The translations under genes were made by a program, and so were the position numbers. Shown piece after piece: positions 35,201 through 46,850 of a stretch of 64,000 nucleotides of DNA. Every line of letters starts with the position of its first letter. Position 1 is the first letter of the stretch. Source of the DNA: Romanomermis culicivorax (lineage: Eukaryota > Nematoda > Enoplea > Mermithida > Mermithidae). The notes under the pieces are model-generated. The model worked only from the letters and a program-made list of their open reading frames with translations, was not told the origin of the DNA and made no database searches. Location of the stretch: contig CAWUHX010000031.1 in NCBI GenBank assembly GCA_963922205.1, forward strand, positions 62,001 through 126,000. The letters are read 5' to 3'.

Positions 35201-35753
35201 GTTATTAGTTTTTGTTTGAGTTGATTTTTGAGATAAGAAAATTTATTGGGTGAAAAAGTTATTATAATTGGGTCACACCTTACGCATAGAAGACTGAGAA
35301 AATAGAAAGTAAAGTAAATAAAATAAAATTTGAGGCCCAAGAGATAAGCAATGTGATCTGCTAAGTACGGTGTTATATGTGTCAACAGTATAATTTTGGC
35401 TTGTTTGGCCGGAAAAATGAGCAACTTGGCTAGTGCTCAGTGAAGATAAGAAAAAGTTTGAAAAAAAGTGTGTTGACACACATACTGGACACAGATAACA
35501 AATCACAACCACACTTGACGTCCAGAATCAAGAGTGGAAGGAGTACTGTATCTCGTGATCGGAGATCCTGAAACCCTCAGGGGCTGTGAAAACCTCATGG
35601 GCTGTGATACTCAAGTACCCGTACCCAGGTATACTGTAAAAAGGAAAAAAAATTAAAAGAAAGCTCAGAGGAGATTGAAGCAGAATACTCTATTTAGACT
35701 CGACTCTGGGAAATTATGACTCTTGGGGATCGACTCTGGGGAAAAATCTGACA
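32256..35753 (-). other. Long 5' leader of retroelement copy 2
   Basis: Counterpart of 1-3583. Alignable throughout, with indels. No supported gene; the frame at 35167-35424 parallels 418-630 but starts at TTG. Confidence 0.6.
34095..34940 (-). repeat. 66-bp-phased hairpin array of copy 2
   Basis: In inverse orientation, GTTGCTGACRTCA-like words occur at about 34104, 34148, 34258, 34322, 34387, 34452, 34517, 34585, 34655, 34720, 34788, 34850 and 34917, again 62-68 bp apart in the main block. Many CGs of the copy 1 motif are TG or CA here, consistent with CpG decay. Confidence 0.8.
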
Positions 35754-36190
35754 CCAGGGGATATATTAAAGCTTACAGGTGTTACTGTACTCATAAGGCG
35801 ATAATTTACACGCAAGAATCATTAATTCAATCACACTAGGGGCAAATCCCGACCTACATTAATTAAACTCTCAAATGCGGTGCTATCTGAGTTGGCGTTA
35901 AAACTCGAACATAAGGGCCTATTCTGACCTAAGGGGCAGTGTACCTGCTTACAGGCATATCCGACTTACATGAGGGCAAAAGATCATCCTAAGGGTCAGT
36001 AGTCCCACTTGGAATGCGAATCAGCTGACCTGAGAGAGGTTACCCCACTCAACTGGTGATTCTCATGATCTGAGAGAGGTTTCCCCACTCAAACCGAAAT
36101 TTTACCTAATTGAAAGAGGTATCTCACTCAAAAGGGTAAAAAGTTCGTTCCTAAGGCCAGTCAGTATCTTGTACAACTAGAGGAGCTGCA
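35754..36190. repeat. Short direct repeats next to retroelement copy 2
   Basis: TGAGAGAGGTTWCCCCACTC appears at about 36030 and 36072, with a third weaker copy near 36115. CCTAAGGGKCAGT appears at about 35928 and 35989. It may be the outer 5' part (LTR?) of copy 2 or flanking DNA. Homology to copy 1 cannot be tested because the window begins there. Confidence 0.4.
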
Positions 36191-36612
36191 TCAAACGAAA
36201 AAAGAATCGTCTAGAAATACTAAATATTCGCAAAGTTATTACTGGCTGGAGTTTTGAGATTTTTCTTTACCCTGAAATAAGGTCGCATTTGCATATTTCG
36301 AAAAAATTTCGTGGTGATCCCGAAATATGACCCTACTGAAGATATTAATACCACAATCGAGCTAATAGGTTAGAATAATCGTTAGTTATGAAAAGGTGGC
36401 AAAACAGTACTCTAGTTTGTCTCATAACTTTAGCTACAGTATGTCTACAGTATTCTAAGTGGTACCATATTGTAGCCCGCATCGAGTTCGATATTGTTGC
36501 CAAATTTCAGCTTTGGATGTCTTATGGTTCGTTAGAATTCTTGCTTTAAACATGAAAATCGGCGTGCCCAAAACGAAGCTTAATGTAGTCTAGCACTAAC
36601 GTGCTAGCTACG
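36191..36612. other. Intergenic stretch, nothing recognised
   Basis: AT-rich, no conserved frame and no clear repeat. Confidence 0.4.
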
Positions 36613-36860
36613 ATCGTTTGTTTTTATAAAATGCTTCTAAATTGAAAAAGAATAAGAATTAACTATGTCGTTAAAATCAAGTACACACACCTTTCACATT
36701 AAGATTTTTCTTTCAAAAAATTGCTAAAGGTTGATTGAATAAGCTCACAAATTTTTATTCTCACGTGACGAACGGTTTAGCAGAAAATTGTAAAAAACTA
36801 AAATAGTATTTGCTTTCCACTTTTATTATTTAGAAGCATTTCGAGAAAAACATGATATAA
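36613..36860 (+). mobile_element. MITE of the CTATAGTCTG family
   Basis: Left end TTTGTTTTTATAAAATGCTTC, right end AGAAGCATTTCGAGAAAAAC, interior order as in 52819-53073. Confidence 0.6.
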
Positions 36861-37509
36861 CACCTTTTGGTATCAGTGCGCCTGGTGGCCACCCATCTTT
36901 TAACGTGTGTACTGCAAAAGGTGCAAAGGGTACCTACAGTTACCCGTTATGACGCAGAATGCCCCATAGGGAGGGGTGCGAGGTGGGTATTTCCACTACC
37001 CAAAATTCTAGTATCATAGGTGGTGCAACAGCGTCAACCTATAATATACTTGGCCCCGAAATTTCATGTCCCCCCCCTCTCTAGAGCCAAAACGGCAAGA
37101 GCTAGAACCTTCGGGTTTTTTGCATAATATCGGGCATAGGGTCAAACTATGGGGTGCCTTTTGTCATTTTGCCTCTATCTGCAAGTGGTGCTCGGTGGGG
37201 CCCCAAAAACAGGTAAAAAACGCACTTTTTAAGGCCCCCCAGTTCCACCATCCCCAGCAATCGGTGTGCCATATCCAACCTCCATACTTCGGCCTAAGCA
37301 TCTTGGGGGTGTAATCTCAAATGCTAATTTTTTTTTTTGAAATATGGCCTCAATTCAATTATATGGTTGTCCAAAGTCCCGGAAAACGTCAAATTCCCCA
37401 ATTTTGTTATATAATACTTATGGGTTCAAAAAAAAATTTTTTGCAGCATACTGCACTACTAATTTTTTTCCAGTTTCAATTGAACCTGTAGCCTTATTGG
37501 GATTTTTGG

Positions 37510-38345
37510 GCTGCAAGGGTTTTCGACCATTGGGAATTTGATGGACACGGTCACTTTACACGAAAAATTATCCCGGGTGTAAACAAGCGTATTTCCGTAA
37601 TTTTTCAGTGGAGGGAGTTTTCGACCACGGGGAATTCAATAGATGTCCTCACTTTACACAAAAAAATTATCCACAGTGTAAACAAGCGTACTGCCGTAAT
37701 TTTCTTGTGGACGGGATTTTCGACCACGAAGAATTCAATGAATGTGATCACTTCACACCAAAAATTATCCCGTGTGTAAACAAACGTATTTTCGTATTTT
37801 TTTGTTGGAAGGGGTTTTCGACCACGGGGAATTCGATGAATGCGATCACTTTACACAAAAACTTATCCTGGTTGTAAACAAACGTATTTTCGTGATTTCC
37901 CGGTGGGCAGGGTTTTTGATCACGGAGAATTCGATGAATGCGATCACCTTACAAAAAAAACTATCGCGGGTGTAAACAATCGTATCTTCGTGATTTTTAT
38001 GGAAGGCGTTTTCGACTGCGGGGAATTCAATGGATGTGTCACTTTACACAAAAAAATTATTCCGGATTTAACCAAGCCTGTTTTCGTGAGTTTTTTGTGG
38101 GAGGGGTTTCGATCACTGGGAATTTAATGAAAGTTATCGCTTTACACACTAATTCATATTGAGTGTAAACAAATGTATTTCTGCGATTTTTGAGGGAAGA
38201 TGTTTCTGACCATGGGAAATTCAATGAACGGAGTCATTTTACACAAAAAAAGTCATTTGTGTAAACGAAGGTATTTCTGCGATTTTTTGGGTTGAAGGAT
38301 TCTAAACCATGAGGAATCCAATAGATATGGTCACCTTTCAGTATC
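37510..38345 (+). repeat. Tandem array, about 97-bp unit, eight to nine copies
   Basis: Each unit has GGTTTTCGACCACGGGGAAT, then TGATCACTTTACAC, then GTGTAAACAAACGTATTTTCG. Units start near 37518, 37617, 37716, 37816, 37913, 38008, 38104 and 38200, degrading to the right. The period is not a multiple of three, so the repeated peptides in its frames are a by-product. The paired TTTACAC/GTGTAAA words make each unit a potential hairpin. Confidence 0.85.
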
Positions 38346-38523
38346 TTTACAACGTTTTTTAAGTACTATGCGGTTTACACATCCTTTGCTTTTGTGGGAG
38401 GTGAGAATTCGTTGCTTGAAGTTTTTTTTATTGTTTTTTTTGAAGTGCAGATGACCAAATTTAAAACTTCAATGGCTTCTATGAAAGTTTTCGTGCATGG
38501 TTGAGGCCCACTAAAAAGAGGTG

Positions 38524-40171
38524 AACTAGTTTATTAGAAAATGCCCCGATGGGGCAGAAAAAAGGAGAATATACTTGCTTCGACGGTTGCCATGGTAGAA
38601 AAAGAAGTGGACTAGATTTTTGAGAACTTGGGTCAAAGTTGGAAAAAATTCACTTCCTTTATACTGGATTTTCATTCTTTCTCAAAAAAATTGTCTTTGT
38701 CTGTGAAAAAGTATATTCTGCAGCTGAGTGCATCAACACACTTTCCAACCAATGTGCATCTCTGAAATTTATAGGAGGGTACAGGCGTGGCCCTTGGTGT
38801 TTTAGCATTTTGTGAGACAAAAAATTCAAAAAAAGTTGACCAAAAAATTTTTTGCATAACAAATTTTCCAGTTTCAAAACCCTTGTGGAAGTTTATACCC
38901 CCATGTCACCTCTCACACATGTTTGCTTCTAACTGTGTTAAACATTTTTACTGAATTTGGTGTCAATAAAAGGAATCAACTGAGGGAAAGTGGCACATGA
39001 AATCCCATTTAGCTTTTTTTTATAAAAAAGAGATACAGTTCAAAGTCTTCTAAGAACTAAATCGATTGTGCAAGATACGTTTCATTCACTCATTTTATAT
39101 AACATATCATATAGAACTCACTCCGTAAGTTCAACTGATTACAAGCTACAAACAAATTTATTCTCTTCTATTTAACTATTGAACAAAATAGCATCATTCA
39201 CAGTTTTTGGATTTAAACGGAAATTTGCAGAAAGAGCGCTTTTTGCGGGATTGCAAATGGGAAGCAATTTCACCCATCTTTGTCGCTCTGATTAGAGTCG
39301 GGGAGAACCGGATACGGGATTTGGCACACACCCCTAATATATGTATGGCTGAATCCCATTTACAGATCGGTGCCCAATGACTGTAACCAAATCCCAGTTG
39401 CACTAAAGGGGTCTGAGCTCGAGCTCAAGGTAATCTTGAACAAAAAGGCCACTCGGTTCGGTCTCAAGTTTGGTATAATTTGAATGTCATCCGGATCATA
39501 ACGAGCTCAATGTCGAAATTACCCCAGCTCGAGCTGTCGGGTTGCACTAAAATTTTCGCATAATTTTCTTATCTCTAAAGCAAATAAATATAAAAATTTC
39601 TGCAATTCCCAAACCCGAACTTAAACCTCAGTTTTAGTTAATCCTGAAGTGAGTATGATTTGTGCATTGGAAGAAAATAATTTCGACATTGTGAATAGCT
39701 TAAACTCAGGTTCATCAATTTAATCCCAATGTTGAGATTATCCTCATGTTGGTTAGTGCAACGAACCTCAGGTTCCTTTGTAGTTCTGAAAATGACTATA
39801 ATATGCCCCCTCACTATTTTTCAGCAAGTGTGAAAGGCAGGAGTTTTGAATTGGTCGGGAGTTAGAATCCTATCAGTCTACCATTTCTTTACACTTGGAG
39901 TCAGGTGCATATAATTTCCATATAGAAAAATTTTACTGTAGTTGATGCCAGTTGGGGGACAAAATGCACGATGCTGCAGAATATACTTTTTCACAGACAT
40001 AGACAATTTTTTTGAGAGAATGAAAATCCAATATAAAGAAAGTGAATTTTTTCCAACTTTGACCCAAGTTCTCAAAAATCTAGTCCACTTCTTTTTCTAC
40101 CATGGCAACCGTCGAAGCAAGTACATTCTCCTTTTTTCTGCCCCATCGGGGCATTTTCTAATAAACTAGTT
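38524..40171. mobile_element. Nested inverted-repeat element, 200-bp TIRs
   Basis: ACTAGTTTATTAGAAAATGC at 38526 pairs with GCATTTTCTAATAAACTAGT ending at 40170. The arms run about 200 bp (38524-38725 and 39971-40171) and are nearly identical, including the CCATGGTAGAAAAAGAAGTG block. The centre is AT-rich without a supported gene. Confidence 0.8.
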
Positions 40172-40607
40172 GATCACTAGTTGCCTAATTTTGAGACAAA
40201 ATGACGTGTTCAGTGGACATTTAGCTACCCTACCCTCGCAAATTTTCAACATCATCCCTACCTGAAAAGTCCGACCATAGAGACCCGTGTTATGACGCGT
40301 AATTTTAAGCAACAGTACGAACCTGGCTCAGGCTTAGACTTAGGTTCAGACTTAGGCTCAAGGGTCATTTATACATACCTTTTTCGGTGGAACGGAATGG
40401 AATGCAATCGGCTCGACGTTACCGAACGAAAGGGAAATATTTGCTCCGTTCGGTTCGGTTGGAGGTTATCGCCGGTCATTTTCTACAAAATTGCAGTTAT
40501 CCTTTCCGATCGGAAGCGGATTTTCAGGGTGGACGTTTCAAGCTGTTGGCGATCCGTTCCGTTCTGTCGAAAAATCAATCATAAATGACCCTTTAGGCTT
40601 AAGCCTT

Positions 40608-40754
40608 ATTCAGAAGTGAAAAATCCTAGGATTTTTTGTCAGCAACTCTATGGCATGATTAAGCTATTTACAGAAAGCAGAATTCAGAAGTAAAAAAATC
40701 CTAGGATTTATGAGGCCGACAATCGGCGACAGTCAGCGACTGCACTTCTGAATT
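40608..40754. repeat. Short repeats with CCTAGG palindrome
   Basis: ATTCAGAAGTRAAAAAATCC followed by TAGGATTT occurs at 40608 and 40681. ACTTCTGAATT at about 40744 is inverse to it, so 40680-40754 forms a small foldback unit. Confidence 0.5.
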
Positions 40755-41101
40755 CGGTTTTAGGCTTGGGCTATCATTTAGCAGGAACATTATACCGTTT
40801 ACGTCTCCTCACACATTTTACCCTACTGCTGTAGGTACCTTTTGCATTAACATACGTTGGGTGGCCACCAGACGCACTGATACCCACTTTTCTGTATGCT
40901 CGTGTTCCCCGTTTTTTTGTGTTTCATTAATTACTATCTGTAATTTTCGACTAATGAAGAGATCACGTCCGCCCTGCGGTTTCATATATTTGATTTTTAC
41001 TATGGTGCATTTGAACGCCAAATATACGTTCAACATGGTTAATCGTATTGTTTTTTGAGCGTAGCGAAAGGTTAATATAAGATTAGGCTGTTGGAGACTT
41101 G

Positions 41102-42173
41102 AGGCGGAGTGTCACTTCACGCAAACCCGCTAGTTTAGGACCAAGTGGGCAAGCGGTCGCCGCCAGCAATTTTTAAAGTTTACTCTAGAAATTTCAATCT
41201 GAATTTCTTCGGCATTGTTGCTCGCTGCATGAAGTTTAAGTTTCTGATAGTTGCAGTAAATAATTCAAACCAGAAAAAACTTGTTTAATCCATTCTTTTA
41301 GTAAATAATGATAGTTTTAGGTTGCTATTCTAAGAAATTTCCGATTTCTTGTCGAAAAATTGGATATATTTTTGATTTTTAGCTTGATTTTTGTGAAGAT
41401 AATATGGTCAGTGCGGAAATTAGAAGGTCGATGCTGCTGTATTTCATCAGAGAAATGCAAAGAAATCATACTTATAATTGGTTGGGAGATCGCCCCCCCC
41501 CACCAACTTGGTATAACCCTATACCCAAATGCCGGGACCCTGAACTCTAAAAAATTTAGAAAAAAGTTTAGAAAAAAGCCTTTTTTGGAAAAATTTTCGA
41601 AATTTTTGGCTTTTTTCGACTTTTTGGGATTTTTGAGGAGCCCCAAATTTTTGGGAATTTCCTGATTCCACTCCAACGACCCCTCCCGTCAACTGGTCGG
41701 ACCTCTTACAGGTATGAAAGAAATAATATCTTAAATTTATGTCGCCGCCAAGCACAAAGATTGCACAAAAAATTGGTCGAAAATTGCGAAAATATTCGAA
41801 ATTTCAAAAATTCGGCACTTTTTTACGAATTTTTAATTCAAACTTAAAAGAAAGATGATTTTAGCAATAAATTTGATTAAAATCGCCGAATAAACAATAA
41901 TTTTGCAAAAAACCGCGATGAAAATGGTTCAAAATTAACATTTTAGTGCGAGCAGTGCTAGTATAGAAAAATTTCTAAACTAGCGGGAACGTGAAAAACT
42001 ACAGTAAGATTGCTAGCGGGGATTTCGGTCGTCACGCGCCACACCGCTCGCGGCCTGCACGCTTGCAATGTGTCACTTCCAAAGCGAGCGAGCGGTTCAC
42101 GCTCGATTCTGATTGGTTCATTTCTTCTTTTTACTGTAGAGTGAGGCGGGAAGCGTGAAGTGACATTCCGCTT
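41102..42173. mobile_element. About 1.07-kb element with imperfect inverted ends
   Basis: AGGCGGAGTGTCACTTCACG at 41102 pairs with GCGTGAAGTGACATTCCGCTT at 42153. A second pair, CCCGCTAGTTTAG near 41126 and CTAAACTAGCGGG near 41975, lies inside. The centre has phenylalanine/lysine-coding low-complexity DNA (41520-41660) with no supported gene. Confidence 0.5.
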
Positions 42174-42729
42174 TTGGATGGGAATCTCCTTGCTGACCAC
42201 AAGATATACTAGGCTTTGGGGAGTTATTTGGTTAACCCTCTGTGATTTCAGTTGGAGATCTTTTAGTTCATTTACTATTAAGGTATGTGGTTGGGAACTG
42301 CTGCATCTTCCTTTGTATGAACCTAAAGGTCACAAATTAACCTCCTCAACGTCACATCTGCCTAACATAATTGAAAATGTTGTTGAATTCGGATCAGCCC
42401 AAAATGCTATTTAGAACCTTATACAACTTTTTCTAAAAATCTATAGGCTGTCTTCCGACCACACTCCTGAGAAATTCTAATTTATCCTAACGATAAGATT
42501 CCAGCAATAAGTTCTTGGGCCGCTTCAAAATTTTCTGCATGATTGGCCAACTATGAAAAAAGATTTGTTGCTTAAGTGTAGACTGCAAAAACCGTAAATA
42601 TGGTATTAACCATGCAGTTCACCACACTATTCTTTGTCGCGTTTGTGGGCCGTTGCTATGCCCTTACAATTATAAAGGGCCGATTGGGCAGTGTACCAGC
42701 AGTGGGACTTGGTATGTTACTTCTAGAGA

Positions 42730-42975
42730 AATCAGAAGGACATAGGTTTTAGAACAAAAATCGTTGCAACTCCTACAAACGTATAATGTGTGCTTGTTTG
42801 TAAAAAATGACAATTATTGCTGTCGCCAAGATCGTTCACACAAAGCTTTTTATTAGGATTTTGCACTCCGAGGAGACTCACAAATTTCTACTGTTGGATT
42901 AGCACAAATAGTAAAAATATGAAAAAGTACTATTATCGATTTTACTTTGAAAACATTTCAAAAAACGGACTATGA
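42730..42975 (-). mobile_element. Decayed MITE of the CTATAGTCTG family
   Basis: Right end AAAACATTTCAAAAAACGGACTAT; the interior GATTTTGCAC..AAAAATATGAAAAAGTACT is weakly alike to other copies. It sits in the first intron of the cystatin-like gene. Confidence 0.35.
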
Positions 42976-43525
42976 TTCTTTTGTCATCGATTTTCATTAG
43001 TGAGCGAACACGAACGTGGTAGACTGCTGCTATTGGCCTGGTACAAAATCAATAACCATACTGCAGCTGCATAGTTGTGAAGGACTGGAAAATTCAAGCA
43101 TTATATAGAAAAATCTTCAACGTGCAAAACAAATTTTGTCTTGATGTAGTAAGTCACACTTCAAGAATACATTTGATTCGAACTTTATCAGATCACAAGA
43201 TATGATTCCCTTAGTCGGTTGATAGGATTCCACAAAGCAGTATTGAAATTATTGGTAATCAACATTCCAAAATACCTGTGGATAAACGAAACGTTTGAGT
43301 ATCTTCCATTAAGTGAAAAAGTCAAACTCATCAAGCCGTAATTCTTGCGTTTTCAAGTCAAAGCTTGATAGTTCTATATTATTCTCTGTTGAGCAATTCA
43401 TTGAGCTGAGATGTTGGGCTCTCTTGTGCAATAGTCAGACAATTGGAATTGCATGCCTTTCAAATTTCTGCATTGAGATACACCGAAGGTCAAAATTCAG
43501 TGGATAAATTTGTGATGTTTTGGAC

Positions 43526-44859
43526 GGTCTATTCCCAAGTGAGCGATTTCCAAGTGAGCGATTCCCAAGTGAGCGATTCCCAAGTGAGCGATTTCCAAGT
43601 GAGCGATTCCCAAGTGATCGATTCCCAAGGGAGCGAATTCCAGAGTGAGCGAATTCCCGATTGAGTGAATTCCCAAGTGAGCGAATCCCCAATTGGGCGC
43701 TTCCAAACGAGCGATCGAGAGTGTAACAATACGTTCTTCATATTTTCCTTCTTTCATTTTTCTTATGTATTTCTTTTTTCTTTCGTTTTCTGGATATATT
43801 GTTAATGCTTTCGTTTAGGTTTTGACGTTTTCATCTTTTGCCTCTGCTTTATTTCCTTTTCGTTTTTCTTGTCATATACTTTTTCCTTTCTGCTCATAAA
43901 ACAACACATTATAAGTTGTCAATTTAAATAACCGTAGTCTCCTGTATAATTCTAGTACAGTTCAATATGCTTGAGTCTTTCATCATTGTGAGTGTGAAAA
44001 TCCTCATAAAAACATAAACACAAAGGAATGTTGAAACAAACAAAAGATCAAGAGAAAGGGAACGTAAACAAAAATGAAGACATTAAGAATTAAGAAATTA
44101 AGAACAAAAATGAAGACAAAAATGAAGACATTAAGTGACAAGAAAGACGAAGCAACATACAGAAACCAGCAAGCAAGAAAGAAAAAAATGTGAAAAAGAA
44201 CAAAAAAGAAAAAATCATTAGAGATAAAAAGCAAAAAACTAAGATGAAAAATAATGAAGAAAAATCACAAAGGATAAAGTTATGTAGAAAATAGAGCGTG
44301 CCGAATTGTATAAGATCTATTAGGAATATTATCCTTATTACAAATAAAACATTGTAATTTGTTGTTTCATGAGCAAAAAAGAAAAAAGTAGATGAAAAGA
44401 AAAAACGAAGGTAAAAGAAAGCAGAGACAAAAGATAAAAACTTAAAAACATACATAAACGAAAACATTGACAATACGCACAAAAAACAAAAAAAAATAAT
44501 ACATACAAAGAAACATATAAGTAAAGAAGGAAAATACAAAGAAAGTGTTACTATATTCTCGACCGCTCGTTTGGAATCGCCCAATTGGGAAGTCGCACAA
44601 TTGGGAATCGCTCACATAGGAATCGCTCACTTGGGAATTCGCTCACTTGGGAATTCGCTCAATTGGGAATCGCTCACATGGGAATCGCTCACTTGGGAAT
44701 TCGCTCACTTGGAAATTCGATCAATTGGGAATCGCCCACATAGGAATCGCTCAACTGGGAATTCGCTCACTTCGGAATTCGCTCACTTGGGAATCGCTCA
44801 CTTGGGAATCGCTCACTTGGGAATCGCTCACATGGGAATCGCTCACATCGGAATACCCC
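43526..44859. mobile_element. Foldback transposon with 15-bp subrepeats in its arms and 9-bp target duplication
   Basis: Ends GGTCTATTCC and (inverse) GGGGTATTCC. GTTTTGGAC flanks both sides (43517-43525 and 44860-44868). The outer arms are tandem GGGAATCGCTCACTT units of 15-16 bp: about 10 at 43533-43700 and about 18 at 44575-44855, in opposite orientation. The inner arms (43700-43915 and 44345-44565) remain inverse copies of each other. The 430-bp centre is purine-rich and has no transposase. A 9-bp duplication with long inverted ends fits a Mutator-like, non-autonomous element. Confidence 0.85.
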
Positions 44860-44960
44860 GTTTTGGACATGTTGTGAAATAATAAACTTCTAATCTCGTA
44901 GCTCTGTTTGTAGCAGCGTGATAAATTCATTCCGTATCATCTCTGTCCAGTTGGGCATCC

Positions 44961-45214
44961 TAGTAAGTCGACGATCCCAGTAGGTTGACCAGCAATATAA
45001 ACATCATTTTTTAGACATATAAATTCCCAGTGGGTCGACTATTCCACGAAGTCGACTATACTGATAAGCCTTGTCCACGATAGTTTAACGATTCAAATTT
45101 GTGAGATTAGGCTTGGGATTACGTAAAAAAGACATGCCAAATTTCAGTGCAGTCGATCTTGTGGTATAGTCGACTTACTGGGATGATCGGCTTACTGAGA
45201 TAGTCGATTTACTA
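44961..45214. mobile_element. Small inverted-repeat element with GTCGACT words
   Basis: TAGTAAGTCGACGATCCCAG at the left pairs with repeated GTCGACTTACTGGGAT and AGTCGATTTACTA at the right. About 250 bp, noncoding, in the last intron of the cystatin-like gene. Confidence 0.55.
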
Positions 45215-45347
45215 ATGACAAATAACCTAGTGGCACACAATCATTTATTCAGTGGAGAATGTTAAACGACCTGTGCATTGCTTCATTGCAAAAGTCACGA
45301 ACCTGGGAGGGAACGTTCCTCGAGAGTTGTTCTTCGAAAATTTTTAA

Positions 45348-46205
45348 CTTTTTGCAACGTAAATCTTTTTGGAAAGTACTACCTTTTTCATATACCGTTG
45401 CACTCGTAGAAAATCACATTGATGCTCTGACACTTACAAGATATTCCGACAAGCATTCCATATCCTTGATACTCTCGTGGGTATCGCGCGAATGATATCT
45501 TCCAAGCACTTCACGTTTTTACAATTCCCTGCTAGAGCATAACATTTCACACAGGACTAAAAATTTGTGAGCTTACTCGACTAGCCACCACAAATTTTTC
45601 AAATAAAAAGTATTACAAAAGAAGTTTATTGTAAATGACTATTAGAACTATACTTGCTTTTGTCATTTTTGAATTAACAAGAATTTTATAAAAAACCGAC
45701 TAAAAGTTCACCACATTTATTGCAAGCGTTTTATACAGCAGTTTTTCATCAGATAAATAAAACAATATGAAACTATTAGCATTTTGAACCATACATGTAA
45801 CAGGGTCCTGAGGTCTGAGGGTCATCGACCTTTTTGGGGCGGAGGATCATCGATCGCCAAAATTTCATGGGGATCATTGGAAAAAATGTCGATGTTATTA
45901 AATCGAATGTGCTTTTTTAGATTCTTGTTGAATCTATCATTGTCGTTCTTAATACGGAGGTTGTACTTTTTGTTCGAACAATTGCCAAAAATTAATGGCG
46001 CATATTTCGATTCTGTTTATCACATGGTACCAGAAAATTGTTAAAATATTAAACATTACTTGCTTTTCAGTTAAAGGCTGTATAACTCGTACGTTACGTA
46101 TACAATAGGTCAACAAATAATCATGGATTTTTCCCTAGGCTCCTGGTCAAAGATTGCTTTTCCCAACCTTAGAAAGCATCGTATTGTACCGATCTACAAA
46201 TCTTA
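45348..46205. other. Intergenic stretch with MITE fragment
   Basis: Contains a fragment of the CTATAGTCTG family at about 45535-45705 (ending AAAAAACCGACTAAAAG). Otherwise no supported gene; the frame at 45784-46044 has no features of a real protein. Confidence 0.4.
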
Positions 46206-46516
46206 ATCTATAGTCTGTTTTTTTGAAATTCTTCCAACTGGAAAGCAAGCACTATTTCATATTTTCACGACTTAAGGTTGGACCACAAATCACATAGGAC
46301 TGGAAATTTCTGAGCCTCTACTCAAATACGTTACTTTTTATAAAACATTTTTAAACTGAAGAATGGCAAACATCTGTTCGGTTACACTTTTACAGTAAGA
46401 TTTTCCACTCGAAAAATTGTTAAACACTGTCAAACAAATTTTCGCATATGAACCAACAGAAAACTGTTGAAATATTAAATAATACTTCCATTCCACTTAT
46501 ATTATTTAGAAGTTTT
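46206..46516 (+). mobile_element. Rearranged MITE of the CTATAGTCTG family
   Basis: Starts CTATAGTCTGTTTTTTTGAA and ends TTATATTATTTAGAAGTTTTT. It seems to combine an inverted and a direct partial copy. Confidence 0.5.
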
Positions 46517-46850
46517 TTTTAAATTAGAAATTCTTTGTAGTGCATTAATTTTTAAATCAGGCTCGGAACGAAAAAAATCCGAAGAAATCCATTGGTTGGT
46601 AATGACCGCGCGTCTTACGCCACACGTTTTTTTCAAGTTGTTACTGTTTGTCAATTTGAAAAAAGTCAATTTGAAAAAAATGTGACCGCGTTACTTGAGT
46701 TTTTCATTATTTACATGAATGTATTTTTTTCTTTCCGAGTCTGATTTGGAAGAAGTGAGCAAGTGAAAAATTAGTGGTAAGAATTTGACACGGCAGTAAT
46801 TTTTGTCGTTTTTCAACCTGAAAGCACTTCATAAAAAATAAACTCCACTA

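Larger units (their letters stand above)
21429..35753 (-). mobile_element. Ty3/gypsy-class env-bearing retroelement, copy 2 (inverted, decayed)
   Basis: Same element as 1-13667 on the opposite strand. Reading on the minus strand: leader 35753-32256, gag 32255-30601, intron 30600-30515, ORF2 30514-29922, env 29848-28133, first retropepsin 28132-27522, second retropepsin plus RT/RNase H/integrase 27407-23487, 3' UTR, polypurine tract and LTR candidate 22365-21429. It carries many stops and frameshifts at places different from copy 1, so the copies decayed independently. A TGGTGTCAGA at 35757-35748 (minus) could be a tRNA primer site. Sequence beyond 35753 does not match the 3' LTR candidate. 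Confidence 0.85.
36869..40884. mobile_element. 4-kb inverted-repeat element containing a tandem array
   Basis: GGTATCAGTGCGCCTGGTGG at the left and the reverse complement of GGTATCAGTGCGTCTGGTGG at the right share about 30 well-matched bases. The match continues in AAAAGGT..TACCTACAG, giving imperfect TIRs of about 70 bp. A CACCTTTT/CACTTTT pair flanks it and may be a decayed target duplication. Inside are the 97-bp tandem array (37510-38345) and a nested inverted-repeat element (38524-40171). No transposase frame seen. Confidence 0.6.
42612..45347 (+). pseudogene. Cystatin-like gene with transposon-filled intron
   Basis: Cysteine-protease inhibitor family, secreted. Exon 1 (42612-42711) encodes a signal peptide and a Gly-containing N terminus and ends in a phase-1 GTATGT donor. 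Exon 2 starts after TTTTCATTAG at 43001, in phase, with LLLLAWYKIN aligning to the first helix of the cystatins at 55988 and 48136. It meets TAG at 43072-43074. A final exon (45253-45347, acceptor TTTATTCAG) with HCFIAKV and a VPRELF tail aligns with the last exon at 48454-48651. No exon with the QxVxG loop was found. A foldback transposon (43526-44859) and a small MITE (44961-45214) lie between. It is probably inactivated, though a missed splice site could bypass the TAG. Confidence 0.45.

Noticed and set aside
35754-36190. 5' LTR of retroelement copy 2
   Set aside because: Position fits a primer-site candidate at 35748-35757, but the sequence does not match the 3' LTR candidate at 21429-22365.
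37608-38162. Repeat protein with [13 protein letters not shown]-like units
   Set aside because: The DNA unit is about 97 bp, not a multiple of three, so the peptide appears in turn in all frames; it is a by-product of the tandem array.
41317-41676. Hypothetical 119-codon minus-strand gene
   Set aside because: Built from AAAAAT/TTTTTC low-complexity runs within a TIR element.
44004-44584. Multi-pass membrane protein on the minus strand
   Set aside because: The frame is a translation of a purine-rich low-complexity tract (Phe/Leu/Ser run) in the middle of a foldback element.
43533-44855. CRISPR-like array
   Set aside because: Units are contiguous 15-16-mers without spacers, in two opposed blocks of a transposon in animal DNA.
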